In this document: positions 21,450-33,857 of the stretch, piece by piece | How positions within the stretch are numbered: the first letter of the stretch is position 1 | Layout: the number at the start of each line of letters is the position of its first letter | Origin: Adiantum capillus-veneris | Lineage: Eukaryota > Streptophyta > Polypodiopsida > Polypodiales > Pteridaceae | Assembly: GCA_014529385.2 (NCBI GenBank) | Contig: CM043950.1 | Coordinates: 74,099,935-74,159,934 of the forward strand | DNA length: 60,000 bases | Direction: 5' to 3' | Notes under the pieces: generated by a model | Told to the model about the DNA's origin: nothing | Database searches by the model: none | The model's input: the letters and a program-made list of their open reading frames with translations, nothing else | Made by a program: the position numbers and the translations under genes

Positions 21450-23594
21450 ATGGACGAAAGGACATTGCGATTCATTGCAAATAGCGGCTTATCTAAGTCA
21501 AAGCTTGCTTATAGCCAAGAGGAAATGCTAAAAGAATCTCCTCAACCAGAGACAGATTGTCACAAAAGTCGTGACAACCACTTTGTCAAACAATGTCCTC
21601 ATACGGAGATCATTGAAGTAAATGCCTATTGTCTTGAGTGTGGCATCACTCACTTAATCCCCGATTGCCCGAAAAAACCAAACCAAATCAGGAAAATCAC
21701 AACAAATGTATCAGGGATTGTTCAGCTACCTAGTAGCTCAGAAAATGAAAATGTCGTACCAGTTCAAGTGGCTACGAGAGCACAAGCTCAAAAGAAAGCT
21801 GATGAGAATCGAGAGACAAAGAACACGAAAAGTGACATGAGTCCAAAGACAGATGATGGACCAAAGACAAACGCACCTAGTTAGAAAACCAAGATCAAAC
21901 GAAATAGTTGGAAAGCTAGAAAGACTAGGATGAAAGCACGCAGGGAACGAGAGCAAAAATCCCTAGCTGAGAAGCTTACCGAAGCTGAAAAGAAGATAAA
22001 ACAACATGAAGAAAAGGAGGCACCTTCTCTTACATAGATGGTTAAACCTCTAGAAGAACCATCCACGGATGAGAAACAAAGAAGTGCTAGTTCAGGAGGA
22101 TCTGTGTTGGCAGAGAAGGTTAATGAGACATTAGATGCCCTCTTGAAACCCTATGATGTGAGGCTCAAAAACAACCAAACCCAAGAACACAGGTGGATGA
22201 CATATCCCTACGTGGAACTAGAAAAGTAAAGGTTTGAAATGTGCCATAAAATGATTCAAACAGCCCAAGCTTTACTAGAACCACCAAGTGCAAAACCTGA
22301 GGATGTGATCCGTGTCATGCCTACACAAGTAATCCCACCAAACCAGGAACTAAAAGAGCAAAATTCTAGTCATGAGCATAGACCAAACCTGAAAGACCCA
22401 GCATTAGAGCGAACGATAGTACTGAATACCACGGATAACTTTTTCGAGGGATTTCACCAAGCTATACCTGAGGATTGTGAAGAGATAGATGGTCTTGACG
22501 AATTGTGGAAACAAGTCAGAGAGGCTAATGAAGCCGATAACCTAAGAAGACGAGTAGACAAGACTGGTGATGAACGAGGAGTGTTTCTACCATCGATAGA
22601 GGAATTTGAGGCTGGATCTCAAATGAATCTAGACGTGCAATCGTATTGGGGCGAGAAAGGATCTGTACAATCTATGGATAGTCAACCCCATTCGCTAAGA
22701 ACACTACCGTCCTACATGGGAGAGTACAAGACCAAGTCAGATGTGGTTGCAGTCCCATCACAGAGACTGACTCCCAACAAGGCCATGGATTCAAAGGGGC
22801 TAGTAGATATTCTATCTACCCGAGTCACCTGTACAATAATGTTAGCCGAGTTGCTCAGAATAAGGCCAAACATGTGGGCTAATGTGGGTAAATGTCTAGA
22901 GAAATTTGGTGTAAAAACCCCAATGACTCAAATCGAGGTAGGCATCAAAGAGCTTGAAATGCCTCAACTAAATACTAGGCCAGTTCCTTTAACCAAGGTA
23001 GGAGAGTATTACGAGGGAGAAGATGGAAACACCACCCTTCCTGTAGAATTAAATAATGTAAAAACCATGGCAATCCTTGACAGTGGAGTTGGTGTGGCCA
23101 TTGCAACCAAAGAGGTTTGGAAAAAATGGGAAAAACCTGCCTTAATATCCACACGAATGACCCTGCAGCTTGCAGACGGACACAAGGAAAAGCCCCTAGG
23201 ACTGCTAGAAAAAGTACTTGTTACTTCTTGTGGCATTGAATATGAACACACTTTTGTTGTTGTTTACTTTGTCAAGAAGAACAACTATGACATCATTCTG
23301 GGAAGACCATTCATGTGACAATTGAAAATGGTCCAAGATTGGGGTTATGACCATATATACCTGAGACATATGGAAACCATAACAAAGATAAAGTTGAGGG
23401 ACCATAGTTATAGGGATGTGACGAGAACACCGGTTGAGGAGTTTGATTCCGCCACATTAGCAGGATTAGAACTTCCAGCTTGGTTAGGTAAGCCTAAAGA
23501 ACTGTGGATGTGTGGAGCTTCTCAATGTGGTAGCTTGAAATGTGAGGAATGTATCCAAGAGCGGGTTATAGAGGATATGGACTATATCCCATAA
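21450..23594 (+). pseudogene. Zinc-knuckle and aspartic protease region of element II
   Basis: This frame is shifted relative to gag and has stops near 21882, 22035, 22227 and 23316. Near the start are two CCHC-like knuckles with a three-residue spacer: CHKSRDNHFVKQC, whose second cysteine is replaced by Ser, and CLECGITHLIPDC. A charged region (REREQKSLAEKLTEAEKK) that may form a coiled coil follows. The retropepsin lies near 23010-23315, with active site MAILDSGVGVAIA and the end motif DIILGRPFM, then QLKMVQDWGYDHIYLRH as in Tat-like elements. In complete elements RT would follow; here it does not. Confidence 0.85.
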
Positions 23595-23639
23595 CCATTT
23601 TCTGAAGAAGAGTTAGAGCCTTTTGGATGGGAACACATC

Positions 23640-24870
23640 TTGGATACTCTGCCCGTGTGCGCCGTGGAGGATGCTCCCACAACAAAGTTTTGTGATGAAA
23701 ATGGCTATGATGTCGTTCCTTATTTTGCAGTGAGTGTAGCCCAAGAAAATGAAGAGATCCAGACATCAACAAGCTCTCAAAATAAGGAGCAAACAAAGAA
23801 ATGTGGAGAATCAAAAGATGAAGAAGACGACGAGTTCTATGACTCTTTAGAACACTTCGAGCTTCAAGAAGATCAACGACCCGGGAATCAATGTCATCGC
23901 TACACGAATAAAGTGCATCAAAAGTGGATTCAAAAGTCCTCGGTGAAGACACATCCACCACAAGCTCATACAAGGCTCCTAATAAGGATGCAAAGACTTA
24001 GCTAGGAGGAATACGACCAGAGCAATGAGCTAACAATGCTCTAATCAATGGGCTAGAAAAGTCCTCCAAGAAACTACCACCCATGAGCAAACAGACAGTA
24101 ACTTTCCACTACCAACCAAAAAATCAAGGGAAAGTACAAGAAGTCAACCTTGCTGAGGATAGTAGCGATAGTGATAAATCTTACGACATCCCCTATCATC
24201 AACTCAGGTCATCACTATCACCAACCTCGCTAGAATAGGACAACAAGTCAAAGCCAAGAAACTCGACAAATCTGGATACCAAAAAGCCAGATCGGCCAAA
24301 AACAGATATGGATCAAGAAGACAAAGATCTCTAATGACAAATCACAAGATCCAACACCAAAACAAAAACAAGGAAAGCGTGCACGAACGGGTAAGAATAT
24401 CACAAAATGGCAAGCTTTCACAACTCAGGTTTGGGCTCCAAAGAAGTTGATTCAAGCACAAAAAAAAGTCGGGAATTCATTTGGATTCCAAAACAACCAC
24501 AGTACCAACTTTCAAAGTCTGAATCCCGTCACCAATCAAGCGTACAAGGGCTGAAGCAAAGACCACTGTCGACTCACACAACAAAAAGGTGGATCCCAAA
24601 GAAGTCTCTTCAAACACAAACGAAGCACGGGCAAGTATGGGTTCCCAAACGAAAGTCGACAACAAAACAACCAATAAACGCAAAGAAATGGGTCCCACAG
24701 AAGAACAACAAAACTGCTGTCAGTGCATCGCCGCTCGAATTCTTACAATTCTTCCTACAATTACAGTACAGTTAGAAGAGAGCAAGTGGCTTCAATCAAG
24801 CAACGATACAAGAGCTTCAAAGACCATTACATTTCTTAGAATAGGAAGCCTCGCCAACAAATGCCAATAA
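23640..24870 (+). pseudogene. Post-protease region with W-x-P-K repeats (element II)
   Basis: Acidic sequence (DEEDDEFYDSLEHFEL) comes first, in a frame ending at 24005. From about 24270, across two frames, come W-centred motifs in basic, Q/K-rich sequence: IWIPK, IWIKK, VWAPK, IWIPK, RWIPK, VWVPK and KWVPQ (about 24275-24705). The same motif type follows the protease in element I, though I see little other similarity between the two regions. Function is unknown. The frame ends near 24775, and non-coding sequence leads to the internal polypurine tract at 25036. Confidence 0.75.
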
Positions 24871-25035
24871 GCAAATTGCTTATACGCGCATCTTGCACAA
24901 CATAAATCTCTTCCATGCATTGACTGTGTATGCATAATAGGGCTACATTACAAGGCCTGCATATGAACAACTTTTATTTGACCAAGCACAACACATACCC
25001 TTTGCGATACCCTGTCGTAAAAGATGACTTCAAAT

Positions 25036-25049
25036 AGGAAGGGGGGAGG
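25036..25049 (+). other. Internal polypurine tract (element II)
   Basis: AGGAAGGGGGGAGG follows the W-repeat region by about 260 bp, as in element I. The terminal tract of the element is at 27108. Confidence 0.6.
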
Positions 25050-26524
25050 CATTTTGAATGCGGACCTAATATTATGACTATTAGAGGGCAATGTTTTGTG
25101 AGATGCATTGAATTTTTGCGTTTTATTGTGATAAGTTTTTGACGAAATTTAGAGTATATGCCCTCATAGTAGTGTTACAGAGGAGTATGGGGACAAAATC
25201 CATATATGAGCCCCTAGGGACATGTGTATAGTATACATAGAATTTAGATTTCTATTTGAATGATTTTTCTTTTGTTAAGTTTTTTTAAATATTTTCTTTG
25301 TTTATTATTAAGAAAAAATAAAAAAATTCATAATCCACATGAAGAAAAGACTGATGAGAGGCTGGAGCACTACAAAGAGAAGAAGGTACAGGAAACGATG
25401 AAACTTCACGAAGTATGTCTCAGCAGCCACTACAACAGCCGAAGAACTTGTCACAAAGCAGTGTCAACATGCAACCGACAAGTCATACAAGTCAGAGTCG
25501 AGTAGCTAAGCCACAAAATGAGTGAGGTGTTAGTCCCAAAGCTTCAAGTAATATTCTCTGTGGTCTAAGCGTCTTAGCTATTCTAGGTACTGCTCAAGCT
25601 GGAAGAGTTGAGCATATTTACGTTGTGTCGCTCATGCTGGTATAGGTGAGCAAAAGTGTCAAAGTCTAAGTACTTAAGTCTGGTGAAGTGAAGGAGAAGG
25701 TCCAAAAGACACTCACGTACTCAGCACAGTGAGATACGAGTGGAGAAACTTCTATATCGAAAACCCCTCTTGGAAAGGTGGATGCTATTGAGACATCTTT
25801 CGATGGCACATGTGCTACATTTATTCCTCGAAACACCCATCATCTCCTTCTTTCACATTGCATGCTTTTGTTGACAACTTTGTCATATGCATATAGAGTG
25901 TCCCATAATTGGCACTTGCATCAGGAACTCTTTCCATGTTTCACCCAAGCACTCACCTTTCATGAACATGTACTTCATGTTCAACTGCTCAACTCCAATA
26001 AGAGCGTATACCAAAGGCATTTTTTTCCCACCGGGTTTTTTCCCTTTGGTCATCCAGGTTTTAGACCATAATCTAAAGATACCTATCACCATCCTCTTGT
26101 ACATATTCCTTCTACATCAACAATAAGGAAATGATACTCAAATCAATTGACTAATGAATTGGAGCACCAATTTCAGATCATAGCATACTTCTCCTTAATG
26201 ACGAGTCGAAGAATGGCCAATAATGACAAAGCTGCAGACAACACTAACAACATGATTGCACAAGAACAAAGAAGTCCCCAATGAAGAAGAGTAGACATAA
26301 AAGTAATCAGAGGATCTCAAAAGATGAATGGTTATGATCATAGATGTCCGCTCTAATGGATCATAGTTCTTGTTGTGGTTCGACAAAGTTACAAGCACTG
26401 AAACACATGAAGCCAAAACAACAACAAAGTGTTGACCGCTGGGTCAACAACACAACATAACTCACGAGCAAAGAAGTCCTCAATGACAAAGAGCAGACAT
26501 AAGGGTAATCAGAGGATCTCAAAA
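25050..26524 (+). other. Non-coding cargo of element II, first part
   Basis: No gene can be supported. Small open frames here (for example 25778-26071) have no recognisable similarity. A 59-bp direct repeat lies at 26264-26322 and 26466-26524. Directly before the second copy is a 35-bp match to the start of this element's LTR (26430-26464). Confidence 0.55.
26430..26464 (+). repeat. Internal fragment of the element II LTR start
   Basis: The segment begins TGTTGACCGCTGGGTCAACA and runs to acataactca. It matches the first 35 bp of the 3' LTR (27120-27154) with two or three changes, then diverges. It is a scrap of a second LTR end 690 bp upstream of the real one. Confidence 0.8.
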
Positions 26525-27051
<527 letters not shown>

Positions 27052-27107
27052 CAGCAAAGACCACATCGCCATCGACAATCAGGTCATGTCGGGGACGACA
27101 TGAACGC

Positions 27108-27119
27108 GGAAGGGGGGAA
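27108..27119 (+). other. Terminal polypurine tract (element II)
   Basis: GGAAGGGGGGAA abuts the TG of the 3' LTR. Confidence 0.9.
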
Positions 27120-28078
27120 TGTTGACTGGTGGGTCAACAACACAACATAACTCAAGTTTCGTACCAAAGTCTTATCTTTTGCGAGTTATGAAATGTTGCG
27201 GATTATGGCTATAAACGTCATTTGTAATGAGTAGTTATTCTAGTTTTAGAATCTGGGGTGCAATGGCACGTCCAGACTGTAAATACAAAGCCATTTGACC
27301 CTTTCAACCCCATTTTTGGTTAAACCTAAGGTAGCCTTAGTATATAAGGTACCTAGTTCATTTTGTAAAAAAGACTTTAATCATAATCAAAACTTTAGCG
27401 CTGCCGTCTACTGTGTGTGAGAGAGAAAGAGAGTGAGCGTGAGATTTATCCTCTCCCTACGCCCAGCTCGCTCAACACATTGGAGATCCGATTGCACCAT
27501 TGTTGTAGGCTCAAGGAGAGCTACACGACAACGCCAAGCATTCCACGCAAGATGAAGCACACACGCCGACGCATATACGAGTTATTTGTGGTCGTAAGTG
27601 TATCAAACGATGTCTATTTTCTGCGTGCTAGTAGTCTATAGAATCATGGTGACATAAGCTACGCATAGGTACGCATAAATTTCAGTTTCGTGCTCTTTCA
27701 AAATTCTGCTATGTCATCCTACGCGTTTTCCACAGATGGGTTTAGAGTGAGGGTTTTGAGTGTAGAAGCTTAGGGACAGGTGTATCCTAGTGAGGGGATG
27801 GTGTTCCTTAAGTTTCGTATGAATCTGGCATGATTAGGTGAGTTACCTTCCGTATGTGTGTATGTGGCTAGGTGGTGTAGTTGAGAGCAGTGAGGTTCTT
27901 GATTGTGGTTTAGTTGGCCTTCCTGAGTGTTGTATGTGTAGGATGGTCTCAGCTTGACAAGCTAAAGGGATTTCCTCCGTGTGCCTATCGTGTCATCTGT
28001 GTCCTCGATTGACATTATGTTGATCTAGGTAGTGTTTGCATGCACTTCATGGGTGTGTGAGTCTCTCCCCGTCCAACA
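27120..28078 (+). repeat. 3' LTR of element II
   Basis: 959 bp, TATA box at 27341-27347, and a half-copy of the leader palindrome at 27713-27727. It is followed by the target duplication tagtc and the resumption of H gag. Confidence 0.95.
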
Positions 28079-28250
28079 TAGTCCTTCGAAAAAGAGCTCT
28101 CACAATGAATCTAAGGGTAAATCTTAACACGCTTGCTAAACCTAAGCTCACCCCATATGAAAAAGTTTCACAAGGAATCATAGGAGGATACATAACGGCA
28201 GAAGAACAAGTCATTTATTCTAAGGAAGGTCGTTGTTATCATTGTCATGT
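28079..28250 (+). pseudogene. Chromovirus H gag, fragment 2
   Basis: After a short S/K-rich linker with one frame change, the frame reads TLAKPKLTPYEKVSQGIIGG, EEQVIYSKEG and RCYHCH. This matches the LTP-x-E...EG-x-C-x-x-C block that leads into the Gag zinc knuckle of Ty3/gypsy elements. The knuckle is cut after its second cysteine by element A. Its second half (GHIKSTC) appears 17 kb away at 45243. Confidence 0.85.
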
Positions 28251-29399
28251 TGTCAGGAGTTTTTTGGAGCAAGGGATTGCGCATATGTACATACCCATGC
28301 ATGGTGCATCGAATAAAGGATTGCCCATTTTCCAGAGCCTGGTGGTTACGTGGGGCCCACATGTGTATAGGTAGGACACCATGTACATAGTGGATCGATT
28401 TTCATCGTTACAAGTACCAATGTGTTTTTTCTATAATAATGAGGAGTTTCTAGTGCGTAAAAATTCTCAAAGAAGCTATCCGCGGACCGATGACATGAGG
28501 TAAGCAGGTGCGTCAGATGGCATCTAGTGGCGTCAAGAGGCCGAACGGGGTCAATACTTGCACGTGGATGAGTACGGACACAACGTGGGTGTTTTCTTGT
28601 GATAATTATGCAGAAAGGCCATCATGAGGACCATCTTTTGGGGCCACTTCAAATAATGGCGGGATGCATTATTGGAAAAAGCTGAGTGCCAGGTGTGCTG
28701 ATGACGCAAAAAGGTGACAACTATGCACTGCAAGGTCAGTTTTTGGCCTGTTCGGGGTCTGTTTGAGGTCAACTAAAAGGCCAAGGGTGCCCAAGTAATA
28801 AAGATAAGTGTGAGAACTGAAAAAACTGAGATAAGAACACAGAAAACGTGGAGAGAAGAGGAGGAACAGCCGCAAGTGTGTTTTTGAGGTTTTTGGAGCC
28901 TGTTTTGGCCGTAAAGTGCTCCTCCAAGGTCGGATTTCAGCACTTTGACATTGTAGACTGGGGTTTTGGGTTGTTCCGGACGCGATGGCACTGTCAATTT
29001 TGCCAAATTCCTCACCCTTTTTCTGCTATTTTAGCTATGTAAGTTTCTCCTATGAGCGAAGCTTCTGCTCCAATTTGTGATTGTATCTGGCAAGTTTTAC
29101 CTATATTGTGTGAGCTATTTGCCCCATTTGTGTTGGCCCAAGCTCTATTGTATCTAAACATCAGAAATTCTCCTCTTTTGAGCTGATTTTTTTGGGTGTG
29201 TGTGTGTGTGTCTCTCTCTCTCTCTGTGTGGAGTGGGCAAATGGGTAGTCTCTCTCCTCTCACTCCATCAATGTGTTCCCTGTCTCGGCCAGGTGGGTTG
29301 TGTAAGCCGAGTGGTGCCCCATAGTGTGTGTGTGTATCATCCCAAGAGTGTGTGTCGGGTCATTATAGAGGCGTTATGTGTGTTTCCATCCCGCTCACA
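28251..29399 (+). repeat. 5' LTR of element A
   Basis: About 1149 bp against 1118 bp for the 3' copy. It contains a TG/TC microsatellite (29196-29227) and several indels relative to the 3' LTR. Confidence 0.92.
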
Positions 29400-29405
29400 T
29401 TATTT

Positions 29406-29418
29406 TGGCGCCCCCACT
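29406..29418 (+). other. Primer binding site of element A
   Basis: TGGCGCCCCCACT lies 7 bp after the LTR. It shares the TGGCGCC start with the tRNA-Asp sites, but the continuation differs, so the tRNA is not certain. Confidence 0.55.
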
Positions 29419-30467
29419 AAGGATCTTCTTCGAGTACCTTCTGCTTCGAGCTTCAAGCTTCGAGATTTGGGATTACAGGTTGTCGACTATAGACTATAGG
29501 TTACAGGTTATAGGGAGAGGTATAGGTACAGGTGATTCACACAGGTACAGGTAGCCGGAGTACAGCGATATACTAGCAGTGGTGTCACTGGCAGTTGTTG
29601 TGGGTATGCATCATTTGGTGCTTGTTTGAGCGCATTTTTTGTTGGTATTGTACGTTACTTGTGGAAACTGCCATTGTACGCCTTTGTGGAGCCATACTTG
29701 GTTTTATTTGGCAGTCCCAGCCATTTTTGAGACTTAGTCTGGAAGATAGTCATTTCTGAGACTTGACTATACGCGATTTGCATTAGCCTTCGTGTGAGGG
29801 TCGATAGCATGAGGTTTTATTGAGCTGGGGGACTCTCAAATGTGGAGATCCTTTTGGTGATACAGGTAGCTAGAGCACCCTTTTTGTGACCTCACCATAG
29901 GCTATGTACTAGTGATTCCTAATTGATGCTCGGGTTCTATTGTTGGCAGTTTATGCATACATAGAGAGTCTATATTTTGGGTTCACACTGCTCTACTTCT
30001 GGGGAAACTCTGCCAAAAATTTTCCGAGTTGTGATGGCTGGTTTTTTGGTTTTTTTAGCCATTTATGCTGTTATGCTGCTAAAATTTTGGCAGAATCAGA
30101 GGATAAGACATGTGTGCTTTCTTGGAAGCTGCATCGTTGACTTTAATGGATGATCAAAATGGCCCTCAATTCACTCCTTTTCATTTAACTCAGAGAATCT
30201 AGATAAATGTTCATGTGTCCAGGAAGATTTTTTTCCAGGAGCGCATAGTCTTTATGTTCGGGCCAAGAAGATTAAGAGAGATCCTGGAATGTCCTTTGCC
30301 TGTTGTAATTCCGATGATTAACTATGAAAAATCATTTGATGTTCATGTGTTTGTCCTCATCTAAAGTTGAGCTCCATTAAAGTTTTTGGGAATTGAGTCA
30401 GTCAAAAGTTTTGGGTTCTTGCACGTGTGTTCGAAGGGGTTCTTAAAGCATCGTAATTTGGGTAGCC
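29419..30467 (+). other. Leader of element A
   Basis: No gene is supported. A stretch at 29470-29560 is built from diverged copies of a unit like TATAGGTTACAGG/ACAGGTAC. The rest is unique within the window. Confidence 0.6.
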
Positions 30468-31654
30468 ATGGATTTCTCTTATCCGGAGTTTCATGGAAGA
30501 AGTGATGAAGATGTGGAAGACTTTTTTGAAAAGATGGAGGTTGCCTGCATTAGCCACCAGATTCATGACTCGGCGGAGATGCTACGTCTTCTCCAAATTT
30601 GTTTGAAGAGTGATGCATGAGTGTGGTCCAAAGCATTTGAAGAGGAGTTGCGTGTGGTTGATCCACCTGTAAGATTGAGTTGGGACAATCTAAGGTATGG
30701 ATTGGAAGTGAAGTTTGTGAAGGTAGAAGATCCTGACAAAGTGTGGCAAGAAGTACAGCATTTAGTGCCAAAGGAAGGTGAGCCAGTATATGCGTACATA
30801 CGTAAGTTTTCATTGGCATGGGAGCGGATGTGCAAGGCCTTAGCACCACAGGTACCCCCACCTGACATGATCAAGAAGGACAGGTTCTTGGCTGGTCTTT
30901 GGGAGAATATACGTTGGAGAGTGGAGCTAAATAAGCCTAGGACATATGAAGATGCATCCGAGGTAGCAAGGAACAAAGAGTGGAAGCTGAGGAAAATGAG
31001 CCAGTTAGGAGTAGAATCTTTGCCCATGAGGTCTGAATTTCAGCCTATAGACTCTTTGCAAGGTCTCATGCTAGGGTTCATCATGAACCAGTGGTTGTTG
31101 CTACTTCTCAGGTTATGCCAGTAGTGGTCACTAAAGTAGTGCAAGATGATGGGCTAAGGCAAGACATGAGGCAAGTGGTAGATTTAATGAAGAATCTCAG
31201 GCTCAACCTACTAGGTCAAGTGGGAAATAATCGAGGTTGAGGAAGGTTTGCAAATCAGCCAGGAGGTGAAGAAAGACCTAGGAATGGTGTTGGACAAAGC
31301 AATGGTAGGTTCTGGAGGCAGACGCCCACATGTTATAATTGCGGAGAGTTGGGCCACATCATCCCGCAATGTGTTAAGCTACCAAGGATGGGGGGAGACA
31401 TGTATCCATTGCCAAGACAGGTGCTAACTAGGTGGAATGATTATGGCATTGAATCTAAGGGAGAGGAAGGAACCAATGGATTAACCCAGGAGGAAAAGGG
31501 AAAGACAAAAGTGCTAAGTGTAGTCACTTTGGAAAAGGCATCAAATCTAGAGGATACATTAGTGATGCCCATTGGGAAGAGGACCATAGAGGAAAAGGAA
31601 GGAAGAAGTGCCCCAGGTCCTCGAAAGAAGAAGGGAAAGAGCCATGAAGGCTAA
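30468..31654 (+). pseudogene. Gag of element A
   Basis: An ATG at 30468 opens MDFSYPEFHGRSDEDVEDFF, the Gag start. An in-frame TGA follows at 30618. The frame continues with the retrotrans_gag core (WSKAFEEELRVVDPPVRLSW, VWQEVQHLVPKEGEPVYAY, YIRKFSLAWERMCKAL) and ends at 31124. In another frame a proper CCHC knuckle, CYNCGELGHIIPQC, appears near 31333. The region to 31654 is lysine-rich. Gag would build the particle and package RNA; two frame breaks make this copy inactive. Confidence 0.88.
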
Positions 31655-31741
31655 GATGTCAAGGCCAAGAGGAAAAGGAGGGCTCGTCGCAAGTTTCATG
31701 TTTCGGATTTTCCACTAGGGGATGGGCAATTAAGCTATGAC

Positions 31742-32379
31742 TTGAAGGAGGATCTGACAAGCAGGAAGGCAGATGTTACTTTTGGGCAACTTATAGAGAT
31801 GGTGCCTAAACTAAAGCAACAATGGAAGAGGATGGTTAACCCAATGGAGAAAGAGCTAGAGAGAGGTTCAGTGAAGGTGTTGGCGATGGATGAGCTACCA
31901 GACATTTGTCCAATAGTAGATGTGTGGCATAAAAGAAAAAACCTAGGACAAGGTTATGTGGATGGTGCAGCCCAAATATGTGTCATAACACACTCATGCG
32001 TTGAGAAGATGGGTCTCACAGTCTGGGGTGTCAGGTTTTCGGATCAGATTGGCCAACCATCAGAAAGTAAAATGTTTGGGTGTTGTAAAGAGCTTAGAAG
32101 TGGAAGCATATGATGCAAAGGCAGTGGTTGATTTCCATGTGATGCCAGTGGTATTGGGAGCATATCCTATTATACTTGGTAGACCATGGTTACATGCAGT
32201 GGGAGCTGTTCAAGATTGGAGACGTGGTACAATTAGCCTCTATGGAAAGACAGGTGCCAAGAAGCTATATAATATGGACACAAGGAAACGATTGGAGGAG
32301 CTTTATGAAGATGAGGATGAGTCTAGTGATGAAGACTATTCCACAGTGGCTGATGAGGATAGTGATAGCACTACTAGCA
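31742..32379 (+). pseudogene. Aspartic protease of element A
   Basis: Reads KADVTFGQLIEMVPKLKQQW, then the retropepsin with active site GQGYVDGAAQICVIT (the family often has VDGGA here). After a frame change comes VVDFHVMPVVLGAYPIILGR with the terminal PWLHAVGAV. The acidic tail (DEDESSDEDYSTVADEDSD) runs into the MITE at 32380 and continues after it as SDEDADVGFLLMDKG, so the MITE split a continuous frame. Confidence 0.82.
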
Positions 32380-32667
32380 GGATGAAAGCATGTTAACCTG
32401 TCATGCTTTTTCATGTCCCGGACAATGCTAACTAGCATAATTTTGACATATGCTAACTAGTACAATAACTTGAGCTACATCTCCAAGATCTATGTCATAT
32501 GATATATCAATAGAAAGCACTTGAAACAAGGAATCCAAATGTACAATCTCCGACAAATTTTGATATTATTTGAAAAAAATTTACCGGACGCCCAACTTTT
32601 TGAAGATGTACTAACTTGAAACTGCTAACTAGCACAAAAAGCGCGACATGTTAACATGCTTTCACCC
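32380..32667. mobile_element. MITE inserted in element A pol
   Basis: 288 bp with terminal inverted repeats of about 18-27 bp: GGATGAAAGCATGTTAACC on the left, and GGGTGAAAGCATGTTAAC as the complement of the right end. A 4-bp direct repeat agca flanks it (32376-32379, 32668-32671). Leaving the MITE and one agca out of the reading puts the acidic linker in one frame. AT-rich and non-coding. Superfamily not determined. Confidence 0.78.
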
Positions 32668-33857
32668 AGCAGTGATGAGGATGCTGATGTTGGATTTCTT
32701 TTGATGGACAAAGGAATCCAGGAGTCTGGTTTAGTTGCATTTGCAAATGAAGTTGAAGATGAAAGTGAAGGGCCTTATGAAGTGATTGAAGGGCTAATGA
32801 AAACCAAGGTTGAATTGTCAAAGAAGTAGGAATTGATGACATAGATGATTAGTGGAGACCTCTCATCTATGGAGAAGGAGATATATTTGCAGATGTTGGC
32901 TAGTTTTCCTGATTTGTTTATTACTTCATATGGAGAGATCAGATGGTTCAAGGGCAAAGAGATGCATATAGAGCTGAAAGAAGGTGCTAAGCCAGTGTGG
33001 CAAAGGCTAAGAAGGATGGTTCAAGAGCAAATGGAAGCCTTGCGAGAAGAGGTGGACAAGTTATTGAAGGGAGGGTTCATAGTCCCTGTGGAGACCACAG
33101 AATGGGTGAGCCTAGTAGTAGTCAGCCCAAAGAGGGATGGAAAGTGGAGGATTTGTGTAGATTTTAAACCCTTGAATGTAGCCACTAAGAAGAACCCATA
33201 TCCTCTTCCATTCATCGATCAAATCTTGGATTCAGTGTGGCAGGTTATGAGAGGTATAGTGTGTGTGATGGTTTTTCAGGCTATTTTCAATTGAAGATTG
33301 CTCTTAAAGACCGCACAAAGACAACTTTTATGATGCCATGGGGTTGCTATTGCTACACGGTATTTCCATTTGGGTTGTCAAATAGATCATCTTTCTATCA
33401 AGAGAGAGAAAATTGGGTGCCGGAACCATTCATTGGTAGTTGTGTTAAAGCTTTTATGGATAACTTCTGTGTATACAGCAGTAGGGCTGAACATCATGAG
33501 AAGCTGCATATGGTATTGGCTCGATATGATGAATGTGGAGGACAACTAAATCCAAAGAAATGTCATTTAGCACAGCCAAGGGTGAAGTTATTGGGCCATA
33601 TGGTGTCAGAAAATAGCATTAAGGCTGATCCAGACAAGGTTAAGTCTATTATTCTTCTTCCATCACCTACGAGTACGAAGCAATTGGAAACCTTTATACA
33701 CAAAGTAAAGTACATGGCGAGGTTTATTCCATTGTCTTCACAGCTCCTTTATCCATTACAACAAGTGGCAAAGCATGATCCATTGCAATGGGATGACAAG
33801 TGTGAACAAGTGTTTCAAGAGGTGAAAGAAGTGTTAGGGGGGTTGTCAGCCATGTAG
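32668..33857 (+). pseudogene. Reverse transcriptase of element A
   Basis: Linker SDEDADVGFLLMDKG; then, from 32845, LQMLASFPDLFITSYGEI, KEGAKPVWQRLRRM and ICVDFKPLNVATKKNPYPLP. A frame change at about 33240 is followed by YSVCDGFSGYFQLKIAL, MMPWGCYCYTVFPFGLSN, KAFMDNFCVYSS and GGQLNPKKCHLAQPRVKLLG. The Y/F-x-DD active site reads FMDN, so the second catalytic Asp is lost. Enzyme inactive; a degenerate copy. Confidence 0.92.

Noticed and set aside
25778-26126. Overlapping ORFs on both strands in the element II cargo
   Set aside because: No recognisable domain on either strand; none can be preferred, so no gene is called.
29200-29499. ORF over the end of the element A 5' LTR and primer site
   Set aside because: It crosses the LTR boundary and a TC/TG microsatellite, and the matching 3' LTR does not keep it.
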